Source: Asticcacaulis benevestitus DSM 16100 = ATCC BAA-896
GTDB taxonomy: Bacteria; Pseudomonadota; Alphaproteobacteria; Caulobacterales; Caulobacteraceae
Direction of reading: 5' to 3'
DNA: 64,000 nt
Assembly: GCF_000376105.1 (NCBI RefSeq)
Contig: NZ_AQWM01000009.1
Location: 1 to 64,000, forward strand
Positions 8,259 through 17,066 of this stretch are shown here, piece by piece (position 1 is the stretch's first letter; each line of letters starts with the position of its first letter). The notes under the pieces were generated by a model that saw only the letters and a list, made by a program, of their open reading frames with translations, was not told the origin of the DNA and searched no databases. The translations under genes were made by a program, and so were the position numbers.

Positions 8259-9342
8259 GACGCGCCAACGCCCGTCCCTCGCTGTCGAAAAGATAGGCGC
8301 TGGCCGGCGAAAAATGCAGGGCGATGATATCGCCGTGCTGCGCAGGACGATCACCGGGCAGCAGGGCGCATACCGGCTGATCAACGCCCTTGATCGCACC
8401 ATAAACCGAATGGGCGCTGCCCAGCCGCTCGACCACATCGACCGTCATGGAAAGCGTATTGGCGGCTCTGGCCGTGCCGAGCGCCTCGGGCCGTACGCCC
8501 AGCGTCACCGCCTGGCCGGCACGCGCCTCACCCGCTGCTACGGCGGCGCTGACCACATCGCCCGACACCAGCCCAACCTTGACGCCCGTCTTGCCGACCG
8601 AGACGATCTCGCCCGCGATCAGGTTCATGCGCGGCGAGCCCATGAAGGACGCCACGAACAGATTGCGCGGCGCCTCGTATATCTCCATCGGCGTACCGAT
8701 CTGCTCGACCCTCCCGGCATTGAGCACCACGATGCGGGAGGCCAGGGTCATGGCCTCGATCTGATCGTGGGTGACATAGATCAGGGTGGTGGCCAGTTCG
8801 CGGTGCAGGCGCGAGAACTCATGACGCATATGGACGCGCAGACCGGCATCGAGATTGGACAGGGGCTCATCGAGCAGGAACAGGCGCGGCTTGCGCACGA
8901 TGGCGCGGCCGATCGCCACGCGCTGGCGCTGACCACCGGACAGGGCGCGCGGCCGGTGATCGAGCAGGGACTCTATCCCAAGCAGGCGCGCCGCCGCCTC
9001 GACCGCTGCCCTGACCTCGACCTCCGGTGTTTTGGCCATGCGCAGGCCGAACGCCATGTTGTCGCGGACATTGAGGTGGGGATAGAGGGCGTAGGACTGG
9101 AACACCATGGCGACGCCGCGCTCGGCCGGCGTGGCGTCGAGCGCGCTACGGCCCTCGATCCGGATATCGCCGGCGCTTGGCTGATCGAGACCAGCGATGA
9201 GACGCAGCAGGGTCGACTTGCCGCAGCCGGACGGGCCGACAATGACGATGAATTCGCCGTCCGAGATGGCCAGATCGATGGCGTGCAGCACGGCCTGCGC
9301 ACCGAACACCTTCCCCACCCCCACAAGCTCGACATCGGCCAC
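8233..9342 (-). CDS. Sugar ABC transporter ATP-binding protein (UgpC/MsmK-like)
   Basis: A 369-residue cytoplasmic ATPase of the sugar-import type. Walker A is GPSGCGKST (36-44), the signature LSGGQ is at 134-138, Walker B LFLLDEP is at 154-160, and a C-terminal regulatory OB-fold (TOBE) domain fills residues from about 240. This architecture fits CUT1 systems, in which one ATPase can serve several permease pairs. It should energise the permeases at 732-2437, about 5 kb away in another operon. It is the last gene after the MFS, oxidoreductase, isomerase and esterase genes, separated from the esterase by 78 bases. Confidence 0.93.
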   Translation of the reverse strand: MADVELVGVGKVFGAQAVLHAIDLAISDGEFIVIVGPSGCGKSTLLRLIAGLDQPSAGDIRIEGRSALDATPAERGVAMVFQSYALYPHLNVRDNMAFGLRMAKTPEVEVRAAVEAAARLLGIESLLDHRPRALSGGQRQRVAIGRAIVRKPRLFLLDEPLSNLDAGLRVHMRHEFSRLHRELATTLIYVTHDQIEAMTLASRIVVLNAGRVEQIGTPMEIYEAPRNLFVASFMGSPRMNLIAGEIVSVGKTGVKVGLVSGDVVSAAVAAGEARAGQAVTLGVRPEALGTARAANTLSMTVDVVERLGSAHSVYGAIKGVDQPVCALLPGDRPAQHGDIIALHFSPASAYLFDSEGRALARLKPVTKAA

Positions 9343-9420
9343 GTTACGCTTCCCTTTTGGGGGAGACTACTCACGAACGCGCAGGACCACAAGCGCAGCC
9401 AGAGTGTAGCGGTCGAACCT

Positions 9421-10413
9421 TCAGCCCATCAGGCCCTGGCTGCGGGCGAAATTAACGAAAAGCTGCGGCCAGATATGGTAGGGCTGGTCGAGATCGTGCT
9501 TCATGCCAAAGCCATGACCGCCCCGCGCGAACAGGTGGGTTTCGACCGTAATCCCCTTAGCTTTCAGCGCATCGCGGAAGACCGTCGTATTGGCCACCGG
9601 CACGGTCGTGTCGTCTTCGGCATGGGTCAGGAAAACCGGCGGGGTCCGGGCGTCAATATTGTGATCCGGCGCATAACGGGCGATCTGTTCAGCCGTGGCC
9701 GGGCCGCCAAAAAGCGAAGGCGCGGTGCCGTCATAGGCAATGGCCGGGTCCAGCGACTGCACCGGATAGATTGGTGCGGCCAGAGACGGGCGAGCGTCGA
9801 GCGCATCGGCGTCATCAACGGGCGTATAAAGCGCTTGCGCGTGGCGCGTCGCCAGCGAGGCAGTGATGAAGCCGCCGGCACTGAAGCCGATCACGCCGAC
9901 GCGCTTGGGATCGAGTTTATACTGCGCAGCATGTTTGCGTATCAGACGCATGGCGCGCTGGGCATCGATCGTGGCGACATCGGCCTTGTTGTCCCAGCCG
10001 TCATTGGCCAGCCGGTAAAACAGCACGAAACAGGTGATGCCATGCTGGTTGAGATAGTCGGCAAGCGCATAGCCTTCATGATCGAAATAGTTCCACCAGA
10101 AGCCGCCGCCGGGGATGATCAGCATGGCGCCGCCCGTGGGATTGGCAGCCGGAAAAACCGCCATGCGCGGCTTTGATATGCCCTGCACGCGGCGGAACTT
10201 GATCGCCGGATCAGTCGAGGTTTCCTCAACCACTTCCTTCATATCGGGATGCACCTGGCCAGCGACGCCCTTCGGCCACAGGTCGATGGTGGCGGTGGGC
10301 GCGGGCCAGCCGGGCACCACCTTGGCCGTATCGGGTGCTGCGGTCTGAGCGGCGGCGGCCGTAGCGGTCAGCGCCAGGGGAGCAAGCAAGAGCGAACGGC
10401 GAAACTTATCCAT
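9421..10413 (-). CDS. Exported alpha/beta hydrolase (carbohydrate/acetylxylan esterase-like)
   Basis: A 330-residue esterase with a signal peptide ending around ALTATAAAAQ (residue 23), so periplasmic or secreted. The oxyanion loop is IPGGGF (100-105), the nucleophile is Ser178 in GFSAGG, an aspartate lies in HAEDDTTVP (264-272) and the histidine is His300 in GGHGF. This is the layout of the BD-FAE/endo-xylanase-associated esterases that remove acetyl or feruloyl groups from plant polysaccharides. The ATG at 10413 is preferred over a start at 10530 because it gives a proper signal peptide and avoids the hairpin at 10441-10527. It lies in the MFS/oxidoreductase operon. Confidence 0.87.
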   Translation of the reverse strand: MDKFRRSLLLAPLALTATAAAAQTAAPDTAKVVPGWPAPTATIDLWPKGVAGQVHPDMKEVVEETSTDPAIKFRRVQGISKPRMAVFPAANPTGGAMLIIPGGGFWWNYFDHEGYALADYLNQHGITCFVLFYRLANDGWDNKADVATIDAQRAMRLIRKHAAQYKLDPKRVGVIGFSAGGFITASLATRHAQALYTPVDDADALDARPSLAAPIYPVQSLDPAIAYDGTAPSLFGGPATAEQIARYAPDHNIDARTPPVFLTHAEDDTTVPVANTTVFRDALKAKGITVETHLFARGGHGFGMKHDLDQPYHIWPQLFVNFARSQGLMG

Positions 10414-10440
10414 ATGATCTCTCAATAACCTCAATGACGT

Positions 10441-10527
10441 GGCGAAAATGGATGGTTTTTGAGCATCGCCGCGGAGCGTACTTAAGTACGTGAGCAGCGA
10501 AGCGCAGAAAAGTGTCCATTTGCAGAC
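10441..10527. repeat. Long imperfect hairpin around a 14-bp palindrome
   Basis: The gap between the isomerase and esterase genes holds a perfect palindrome CGTACTTAAGTACG (10477-10490) with imperfect complementary flanks (GAGCATCGCCGCGGAG on the left, GAGCAGCGAAGCGCAG on the right). Outer arms containing AAATGGA and TCCATTT extend the structure to about 85 bases. It could be a dispersed palindromic unit or an mRNA-processing hairpin inside the operon. No T-run follows it, so it is not a standard terminator. Confidence 0.55.
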
Positions 10528-10529
10528 CA

Positions 10530-11606
10530 TCAGTGGGGCGTTATTCCCATCAGGTTACGAAGTGACTCTTTCGATGCCCCCGAACCGGCGAAATCGTCAA
10601 AGGCTTTTTCGGTGACGCGGATGATATGATCGCGGATAAAGGGCGCGCCTTCGCGGGCGCCATCCTCTGGATGCTTCAGGCAGCACTCCCATTCCAGCAC
10701 GGCCCAGCCATCGTAATCATACTGCGCCAGCTTGGAGAAAATGCCCTTGAAATCGACCTGGCCGTCACCGAGCGAGCGGAAGCGGCCGGGGCGATCCACC
10801 CAACTCTGATAGCCGCCATAGACACCCGAGCGGCCATTGGGATTGAACTCGGCATCCTTGACGTGAAACATCTTGATGCGTTCGTGGTAGATGTCGATAT
10901 AGCTCAGATAATCAAGCTGTTGCAGAACGAAATGGCTGGGATCGAACAGGATGTTGGCGCGCGCGTGGCCGCCAACCTCGTCGAGAAAGCGCTCGAAGGT
11001 GGCGCCATCGTGCAGATCCTCGCCGGGGTGGATTTCATAGCAGCAATCGACGCCGGCGTCCTCGAAGGCATTGAGGATCGGCTTCCAGCGCCGACCAAGT
11101 TCGGCAAAGGCTTCCTCCACCAGACCGGCGGGGCGCTGCGGCCACGGATAGAGATAGGGCCAGGCCAGCGCGCCGGAAAAGGTGGCGTGCGCCTTGAGGC
11201 CGAGACGCTGCGAGGCTTTCGCCGCGAGCTTGACCTGCTCGACCGCCCAGGCCTGACGCTCCTTCGGTTTGCCATGCAGGGCTAAGGGCGCGAAACCATC
11301 GAACAGGCTGTCATAGGCCGGATGGACGGCGACCAACTGGCCTTGCAGGTGGGTCGAGAGCTCGGTCACCGACAGGCCGTACTTGCCCAACATACCGGTG
11401 ATCTCATCGGCATAGGCCTGGCTTTGCGCACACTTTTCCAGATCGAAAATCGCGGGCGAAGACGTCGGGATCTGCAGGCCCTTGTAGCCGAGGCCCGACG
11501 CCCACTGCGCCATGCTTTCCAGCTTGTTGAAGGGGGCGATGTCGCCGAGGAATTGCGCCAGGAAAATACCCGGGCCTTGCATTTTACGTTCTTTGGGGGT
11601 TTTCAC
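10530..11606 (-). CDS. Sugar phosphate isomerase/epimerase (AP-endonuclease 2-like TIM barrel)
   Basis: A 358-residue cytoplasmic TIM-barrel protein of the xylose isomerase/AP endonuclease family. Metal-ligand segments are visible: CYEIHPGEDLHDG, NILFDPSHFVLQQ, MFHVKDAEF and the late VLEWECC, in the order expected for sugar epimerases and keto-sugar isomerases. GTG at 11606 overlaps the upstream stop as GTGA; an ATG at 11582 is the alternative and would remove eight residues. Together with the Gfo/Idh oxidoreductase just upstream it forms a pair often found in bacterial keto-sugar or inositol-type catabolism. The substrate is not evident. Confidence 0.85.
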   Translation of the reverse strand: MKTPKERKMQGPGIFLAQFLGDIAPFNKLESMAQWASGLGYKGLQIPTSSPAIFDLEKCAQSQAYADEITGMLGKYGLSVTELSTHLQGQLVAVHPAYDSLFDGFAPLALHGKPKERQAWAVEQVKLAAKASQRLGLKAHATFSGALAWPYLYPWPQRPAGLVEEAFAELGRRWKPILNAFEDAGVDCCYEIHPGEDLHDGATFERFLDEVGGHARANILFDPSHFVLQQLDYLSYIDIYHERIKMFHVKDAEFNPNGRSGVYGGYQSWVDRPGRFRSLGDGQVDFKGIFSKLAQYDYDGWAVLEWECCLKHPEDGAREGAPFIRDHIIRVTEKAFDDFAGSGASKESLRNLMGITPH

Positions 11607-12700
11607 AGCAGGGTCTCCCAGCTTTTGTTGCGGCTTGAGGTGATGGCGGTCTCGATAAAGGCCATGCCGCGCACGCCGTCTTCGATGCCGGGTACGAGCG
11701 AGGCCTCCCCCGTCATGACCTGATGAGCGAAATCGCTGTAGAGCGTGGCAAAGGCTTCGAGATAGCCCTCCGGATGGCCGGCCGGCACGCGCGCGCCGTA
11801 AGACACATAGGGCGTGCCGGCGTGCAGGATTTGCGTCGGGGCATCATGCCAGTTGAGCGTCAGGGTGTTGGGCGTTTCCTGCGACCAGTCGAGCCCGCCC
11901 TTCTCGCCATAGACACGCAGGCGCAGGCCGTTGCGATCCCCGGCGGCGATCTGCGACGCCACCAGCACGCCGCGGGTGCCATTATTGTAGCGCAGCAACA
12001 CGTTGCAGTCGTCATCGAGCGTGCGTCCCGACACCACAATACCGAGATCGGCGCTCAAACTTTCCACCTGCGCACCACTGACGAATTCGCTCAGGTGAAA
12101 GGCATGGACGCCGATATCGGCGATGCAGCCGCCAAGGCCCGACTGGCGCGGATCGGCCCGCCAGTCCGCCTGTTTTGAATGCACGTCCTGCGACAGCCAG
12201 CCCTGGCTATACTCGACCACGATCTTGCGGATCTGGCCGAGCCGGCCTTCGGCGATCAGTTTTCTGGCCTCGCGCACCAGCGGATAACCGCTGTAAGTGT
12301 AGGTTAGGGCATAGTGCTTGCCGGTGGCCCGCACCACATCGCGCAGGCGCAGGGCTTCTTCGAGATTGAGCGTCGCCGGCTTGTCGCACAGCACATGAAA
12401 ACCCGCCTCCAGCGCCGCTTTGGCGATCGGGAAGTGGGTGTCGTTGGGCGTGACGATCGACAGGACGTCGATGCGGTCCGGGCGGCGCGCCTCTTCGCTG
12501 AGCAGGGCCTGCCACGACGGATAGACGCGATCGGGCGCAAGGCCGTAGCCCTCGCCCGCCTGCCGGTTTTTACCCGCGTCGCGACTAAAGGCGCCGGCGG
12601 TCAGGGCCAGCCGGTCATCGAGCCGTGCCGCCATCAGGTGTACCGGCCCAATAAACGCGCCGGGCCCGCCGCCGATCATGCCGAGTTTGAGTTTGGTCAC
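11603..12700 (-). CDS. Gfo/Idh/MocA-family oxidoreductase
   Basis: A 365-residue NAD(P)-dependent sugar or cyclitol dehydrogenase. The N-terminal Rossmann motif is LGMIGGGPGAFIG, and the lysine of the CDKP motif is the conserved catalytic lysine of the family. The C-terminal alpha/beta domain carries GGCIADIGVHAFHL, with the expected histidine. GTG at 12700 starts the protein exactly at the Rossmann strand; the longer frame to 12796 overlaps the MFS gene. It lies 31 bases after the MFS gene and overlaps the isomerase gene. It is probably the first oxidation step for the sugar imported by the MFS carrier. Confidence 0.9.
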   Translation of the reverse strand: MTKLKLGMIGGGPGAFIGPVHLMAARLDDRLALTAGAFSRDAGKNRQAGEGYGLAPDRVYPSWQALLSEEARRPDRIDVLSIVTPNDTHFPIAKAALEAGFHVLCDKPATLNLEEALRLRDVVRATGKHYALTYTYSGYPLVREARKLIAEGRLGQIRKIVVEYSQGWLSQDVHSKQADWRADPRQSGLGGCIADIGVHAFHLSEFVSGAQVESLSADLGIVVSGRTLDDDCNVLLRYNNGTRGVLVASQIAAGDRNGLRLRVYGEKGGLDWSQETPNTLTLNWHDAPTQILHAGTPYVSYGARVPAGHPEGYLEAFATLYSDFAHQVMTGEASLVPGIEDGVRGMAFIETAITSSRNKSWETLL

Positions 12701-12731
12701 AGGTATCGTCTCAACTTTTCTTGTTATGATT

Positions 12732-14258
12732 TTAGTGATCGCCGATGACGACCGGTTTGTAGCCGCCACGGCGCCGGAACCACAGCACCATGCCAAGGAA
12801 GATGACGAAGGTCAGGACCGGCAGCAGGGCCACCTCTTTCAAAGCGTCTTTCTTGGCGCCGGTTGACAGGCCATCGAGCACCGCCTTGTCGGCTTCGGGG
12901 GCGGCCGCCACCTTGACCTCGTCGAGCGCCTTGTACTTGCCAAAGACGCTGACCTTTTCCTGCGTCAGATAGGTCTCGGTCAGGGCGCTCTGGTGCTGGG
13001 CATCGTGACGCTTCAGACCTTCGCGGGTCGAATTGTCCTGCGCAGCCCCCAGCAACACCGAACCGACAATACCCGCCGCCAGCATACCGCCGCCGGCCAG
13101 CATGTTGATCGCCACGGCGCCGCCCTTGGGGAACTGCTCCGAAGCGACGCCGAGCGAGGTGCCCCAGAAGAAGCTCTTGCCGATGCCGTAGAAGGTGGCC
13201 GCCGCCAGGATCATGCCGCCGGTCGCGCCCGCCATCAGGAAGAGGCCGGCGGCCGCCAGAGCCGAGGCCATGGCCAGGACACCGAGCGGATTAAGCCACT
13301 TGATCAGCGGGCCGGCGAAGATGCGGATCACAAAGACGAGCGCCGAGGTATAGATCAGCACCCAGCCGGCCTGCAGGCCGAGCTTGGCCATTTCCGGCGC
13401 CATCAGCGAGGAAATCCAGCTATCGGTCGACAGTTCGGTGACCGCCAGCGGCATCATCAGCAGCACCAGCAGGATATAGAGCGGCCGGCCCGGTGCGCGT
13501 GAGAAGAAGGCATAGATCAGCGCCAGCACCACCGCGCCGCCCATGGATATGAGCGTACTGAGGCCAAAGACGCGCCCGACTTCGAGCATGATCAGGGCAG
13601 CCAGGATAAAGGCTGAGATAAAACCGGCCTCGCCCAGCATGGTGCGATAATCGACACCGGACGCGACGCGCTCCGACACCGGGAATTTGCGGCCGATCAG
13701 CAGCACCGTATAGACCAGGACAGGAATAATCATCAGGCCGACCTTCACGCGCCAGTCGAAACCGCCGATATTATCCAGTCCCATGGCCAGCAGGCCACCG
13801 AGGATCATGCCGCCCGGCCAGGCCGCGTGCAGGCGGTTCAGCCATTTCGACTTGTCGTGGCTGAACAGCGTGGCTATCAAAGGATTGGCGGCGGCTTCGA
13901 CCGCGCCATTGCCCAGTGCCATGATGAAGGTGCCGGCGTAGAGCGACCAGTAGCCGGTGGCGGTAAACAGAAGTCCTAGGCCGACGATATGACAGATGGC
14001 GGCGAACCACAGGGTCAGGCGGAAGCCGATCTTGTCGATGAACAGCGACAAGAGCACGATGGTGATGGAGAACGGCCACAGGCCGACACCGAGCAATTCG
14101 CCCTTCTGGGTTTCCGACAGGGCGAAATCAACACCCCAGTTATCGATAACCAGCGCGCGCAGGATGAAACAGAAGGAGGTGGCGGTGATGGCGGCGAACG
14201 AGGTGGCGAACAGCCAACCGTTGCCTGTTTGCCGCGCCATGCCTGTAGACGTGTCCAT
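12732..14258 (-). CDS. MFS transporter (probable sugar or sugar-derivative carrier)
   Basis: A 508-residue inner-membrane protein with about 12 hydrophobic segments, longer than the usual 400-450. The extra length is a charged stretch between the last two helices, from about residue 415 to 475 (rich in Lys, Glu and Ala), where most family members have a short loop. The ATG at 14258 has an AGGGGT site. It is the first gene of the operon MFS-oxidoreductase-isomerase-esterase-ATPase and lies downstream of a LacI-type palindrome at 14335-14348. Related carriers accompany Gfo/Idh and TIM-barrel isomerase genes in many bacteria; the substrate is not known here. Confidence 0.86.
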   Translation of the reverse strand: MDTSTGMARQTGNGWLFATSFAAITATSFCFILRALVIDNWGVDFALSETQKGELLGVGLWPFSITIVLLSLFIDKIGFRLTLWFAAICHIVGLGLLFTATGYWSLYAGTFIMALGNGAVEAAANPLIATLFSHDKSKWLNRLHAAWPGGMILGGLLAMGLDNIGGFDWRVKVGLMIIPVLVYTVLLIGRKFPVSERVASGVDYRTMLGEAGFISAFILAALIMLEVGRVFGLSTLISMGGAVVLALIYAFFSRAPGRPLYILLVLLMMPLAVTELSTDSWISSLMAPEMAKLGLQAGWVLIYTSALVFVIRIFAGPLIKWLNPLGVLAMASALAAAGLFLMAGATGGMILAAATFYGIGKSFFWGTSLGVASEQFPKGGAVAINMLAGGGMLAAGIVGSVLLGAAQDNSTREGLKRHDAQHQSALTETYLTQEKVSVFGKYKALDEVKVAAAPEADKAVLDGLSTGAKKDALKEVALLPVLTFVIFLGMVLWFRRRGGYKPVVIGDH

Positions 14259-14334
14259 GAAATACCCCTGTCTTTGGCCGATCGCGGAGAGTCATCCTCG
14301 CCCCGGCCTTTTTAATGTTTGTCGTGAGACTATT

Positions 14335-14348
14335 GGTAATCGATTACA
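14335..14348. promoter_or_regulatory. LacI-type operator before the MFS operon
   Basis: GGTAATCGATTACA, extended to TTGGTAATCGATTACAA, is an inverted repeat centred on CG at 14341-14342. The form fits a LacI/GalR-family operator but differs in sequence from the sites at 5273 and 32978, so a different repressor is likely. It lies 77 bases upstream of the MFS start. Confidence 0.65.
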
Positions 14349-14380
14349 ATCGACTTGGGAAGAGGCTAGTTTAACTCCCG

Positions 14381-14548
14381 CCTGCCCCGTTTACGGGGAA
14401 GCGGGGCAGGCGGGCCGTGCCGTGTCAGCGCGAAGCCCGCAGGGCTGGTGTCGCTGACGGAAGGGGCTTCTTTTTTGATACGGGGATCGCCCCCTCCGTC
14501 ACGGACTTCGCCGTGACACCTCCCCCGCTTCGCAAGGGAGGATGAAGG
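14381..14548. repeat. Dispersed GC-rich palindromic repeat, copy 1
   Basis: Between the TonB receptor and MFS genes there is a block containing the hairpin CCCGCCTGCCCCG/CGGGGCAGGCGGG, then a segment around CAGCGCGAAGCCC ... GCTGACGGAAGGGGC and CCCCTCCGTCACGG. The second part recurs at 49351-49453. It looks like a palindromic repeat unit common in this genome. With the operator at 14335 and the terminator at 14578 it accounts for most of this 357-base gap. Confidence 0.7.
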
Positions 14549-14577
14549 GTAAAAACGTCTGAAATGATGTTCGTGAA

Positions 14578-14607
14578 CAAAAAAAGGCGGGACCATAAGC
14601 CCCGCCT
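14578..14607 (-). terminator. Rho-independent terminator of the TonB receptor gene
   Basis: On the minus strand the stem AGGCGGG/CCCGCCT is followed by a run of seven T. It begins 9 bases after the receptor stop codon. Confidence 0.88.
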
Positions 14608-14615
14608 CTTCCGTC

Positions 14616-16892
14616 TTACATAGGGCCGCCGCCATGGCCGCCCCAGTTGCCACCACCCCCGCCCGGGCCGCGTGGCCCGTTCCAGCGCGGCTGATCGCCG
14701 TCCTTCTGGGTGCTCGGGCCGCCCAGCGTATAGCTGAGGCCCACCATAAACACCTGACCTTGCAGGCTGCGATAGGATTCGCTGTGGATGCTGTCGGTAT
14801 CCACCACGGTGCGGAACTTGGCCGTGCGGAACGGGTCCTGCAGGGTCACGACCAGCGCCGCCTTGGGCGTATACTGATGACGATAGGACATATTGCCCAT
14901 GCCGAACGGGCCGGTATAGCCCTGACCGGTCAGTTGCTTGCCGCGACCGAAATAGCTGATCTGGAAGCGATCCTTGGTCGTGGCGTTATAGTCCATGCTG
15001 ATACGGCCGCTCAAGGTGGTGGCTTCCTGCTCACCGGTGGTCGGCGTGGTCAGCTTGTTCCAGGCCAGGTTGCCGTTGACGCGCACACTGATCTTGGCGG
15101 ACAGCTTGCCGTCGAAATTGCCTTCGAGGCCGCCGGCTTCACCCGAACCGAGATTGCGCTTGGTAGTCAGCAATACCGGCGTATCGCTCGGATTGGCCAC
15201 CGGCAGGAAGTAGCTGTAGCTGGTGATGCTATCTTCGGTTTTGCGGTAATAGGCGCGGATCTGATAATTGACCTTGCCGCTCTTTTCATAGCCCGCCTCG
15301 AACGAATCCGTTTCCGCCGGCTTCAGGTCGGCGTTACCGGCCGAAACGTTCTGCGGATCTTGATAGGTCTGGAACGGATTCAAGTCCTGCGGACTTGGAC
15401 GCTGCAGACGGTGCGAATAGGAGAAGCGCAGCTTGGTCGTATCGTTCAGCGTATAGGTGGCGAAGGCGCTCGGATTGAACTTGGTGTAGCTGATATGGCT
15501 GGTGGTATCATCGGCCGTACCGGGAACGCCGAAATTCTCCGTGTCGAGATCAAGCGCCTCGGCGCGCAAACCGCCCATGACGATCCACTTTTCACCGATC
15601 GGCGTCTGCCAGGTCATATAGGCGGCGCTGACCGTTTGTTTATAGGCGAAGCTGTTGGTCAATCGGTCGTTGTCTGTGGCAGGCACGCCCAATACATCAG
15701 GCCCCGTCGCCGTATTATTAAAGCTGTTGTCATCCTGGGTGATCTGGAAACCGGTGGTCATTTGCGCGTCACCGAATGGCCGCACATAATCGACCGTCAG
15801 AACGGCATTGTGGAAATCACTCTGTACCTTGCGGGTTTCGCGTGTTGTGTCCGAACCATCGGTCGGATAGTTCAAGGCATCGGTTGCCGTATTGCCGGTC
15901 GAACGGCCAAGGCGCAGATCCGTTTTCAGCGTCTCGCCGGTCAGCGCACCGGTGTGATCCCAGCGCACGCCAAAGCTGAAGTCATCGCGCGGGCCGGTCA
16001 CCGCCGAATGACGGGTGTAGCCACTGGTGAAGTCGCCATCCGCATTATAAAGCGCGTAGGTGTCGTCGCTGGTATTGTCCATCTCCCGGCGCGAATAGCT
16101 GGTCTGCGCCCCGATCTGATCCTTGTCGGACAGGTTATAGTCGATCCCGGCATTGGCCGAAATATTGTCGTTCTTGCCTTCCGAAGCGCCGACTTGCTCC
16201 GTCGTCGATATGGGATCGCCATTGGCGTCGAGACGTGACTGGACCGAGCCCGAACGGCTGGGGCGCACATCGTGGCGGATGTTCAGACCGCCGCTGAGGG
16301 TGTATTTGCCGCTGTTGCGCGCGCCGTTGATCGAGGCGTTGTAGCGCCCGTCACCGACATTGGCGTTGACGGCGCCGGTGTTGCCGGGTTTGCGGTTCTT
16401 GCGCATCACCAGATTGATGATGCCGCCGGAGCCTTCCGAGGAAAACTGCGCGCCGGGATTGGTCATCACCTCGACCGAGTCGATATCGCCCGACGACATG
16501 GATTGCAAAGCGCCGGCGCGGTTATCGCCCTGCATCATCACCGACGGCTTGCCGTCGATATAGACCTGAACATTGGAATTGCCGCGCAGGGTGATATTGC
16601 CCGTCGGATCAACATTGACCGACGGCACCTTGTTGAGCGCATCCGATGCCGTGCCGGTGGCGCTGTCGATATCCTTGGTGTTGTCATAGACCTGACGGTC
16701 GATCTTGTTCTGTGGCTTCTTGCCCGTCACGGTCACCGTCGTGGTCGGATCGGCGGACGGCTCCGCGGCCTGAGCGGGTGCCGCCGGCGCGGCGGGCGGC
16801 GCTTCCTGCGCCTGCGATTGTGTCACGCCGGACACATATCCGCCGAGGATAAGGACACCCAGGCCGGTGGTTGTGAAAAACGTCTTACGCAT
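14616..16892 (-). CDS. TonB-dependent outer-membrane receptor
   Basis: A 758-residue outer-membrane protein. A signal peptide ends near SQAQE (residue 30), followed by a Pro/Ala-rich linker, a plug domain with the segment DALNKVPSVNVDPTGNITLR and a VYIDGKPS strand, and a long beta-barrel. The barrel resembles the OMP_b-brl_3 group. It should import ligands too large for porins, driven by TonB; the neighbouring sugar genes suggest a carbohydrate. Unusually, after the last strand (VGLSYTLG) about 30 residues follow, very Gly-rich and ending in Met rather than the usual aromatic. ATG 16892 is chosen because the signal peptide begins there. No FecI/FecR genes are adjacent. Confidence 0.9.
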   Translation of the reverse strand: MRKTFFTTTGLGVLILGGYVSGVTQSQAQEAPPAAPAAPAQAAEPSADPTTTVTVTGKKPQNKIDRQVYDNTKDIDSATGTASDALNKVPSVNVDPTGNITLRGNSNVQVYIDGKPSVMMQGDNRAGALQSMSSGDIDSVEVMTNPGAQFSSEGSGGIINLVMRKNRKPGNTGAVNANVGDGRYNASINGARNSGKYTLSGGLNIRHDVRPSRSGSVQSRLDANGDPISTTEQVGASEGKNDNISANAGIDYNLSDKDQIGAQTSYSRREMDNTSDDTYALYNADGDFTSGYTRHSAVTGPRDDFSFGVRWDHTGALTGETLKTDLRLGRSTGNTATDALNYPTDGSDTTRETRKVQSDFHNAVLTVDYVRPFGDAQMTTGFQITQDDNSFNNTATGPDVLGVPATDNDRLTNSFAYKQTVSAAYMTWQTPIGEKWIVMGGLRAEALDLDTENFGVPGTADDTTSHISYTKFNPSAFATYTLNDTTKLRFSYSHRLQRPSPQDLNPFQTYQDPQNVSAGNADLKPAETDSFEAGYEKSGKVNYQIRAYYRKTEDSITSYSYFLPVANPSDTPVLLTTKRNLGSGEAGGLEGNFDGKLSAKISVRVNGNLAWNKLTTPTTGEQEATTLSGRISMDYNATTKDRFQISYFGRGKQLTGQGYTGPFGMGNMSYRHQYTPKAALVVTLQDPFRTAKFRTVVDTDSIHSESYRSLQGQVFMVGLSYTLGGPSTQKDGDQPRWNGPRGPGGGGGNWGGHGGGPM

Positions 16893-17066
16893 GGCGCTCA
16901 GCCCCAAAATAATCGCAGGAAATCCGGTGCATACAGGCATTGTCGGCCTTTTGTATGACCGCTAGGTGTCCTTCTAACGACCTTGTCAGACAATTCCGTC
17001 GTCGTTTTTATACAACGCCGTTATAAAGTGAGGGCGTGACTTTCAGGACACACGTGCCCCGGCAGG

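Noticed and set aside
8128-10176. A 682-codon plus-strand frame
   Set aside because: It runs antisense to the ABC ATPase and the esterase, both with full motifs; its length reflects high GC.
14281-14350. Possible riboswitch in the MFS leader
   Set aside because: Apart from the operator palindrome I see no conserved riboswitch core or alternative terminator.
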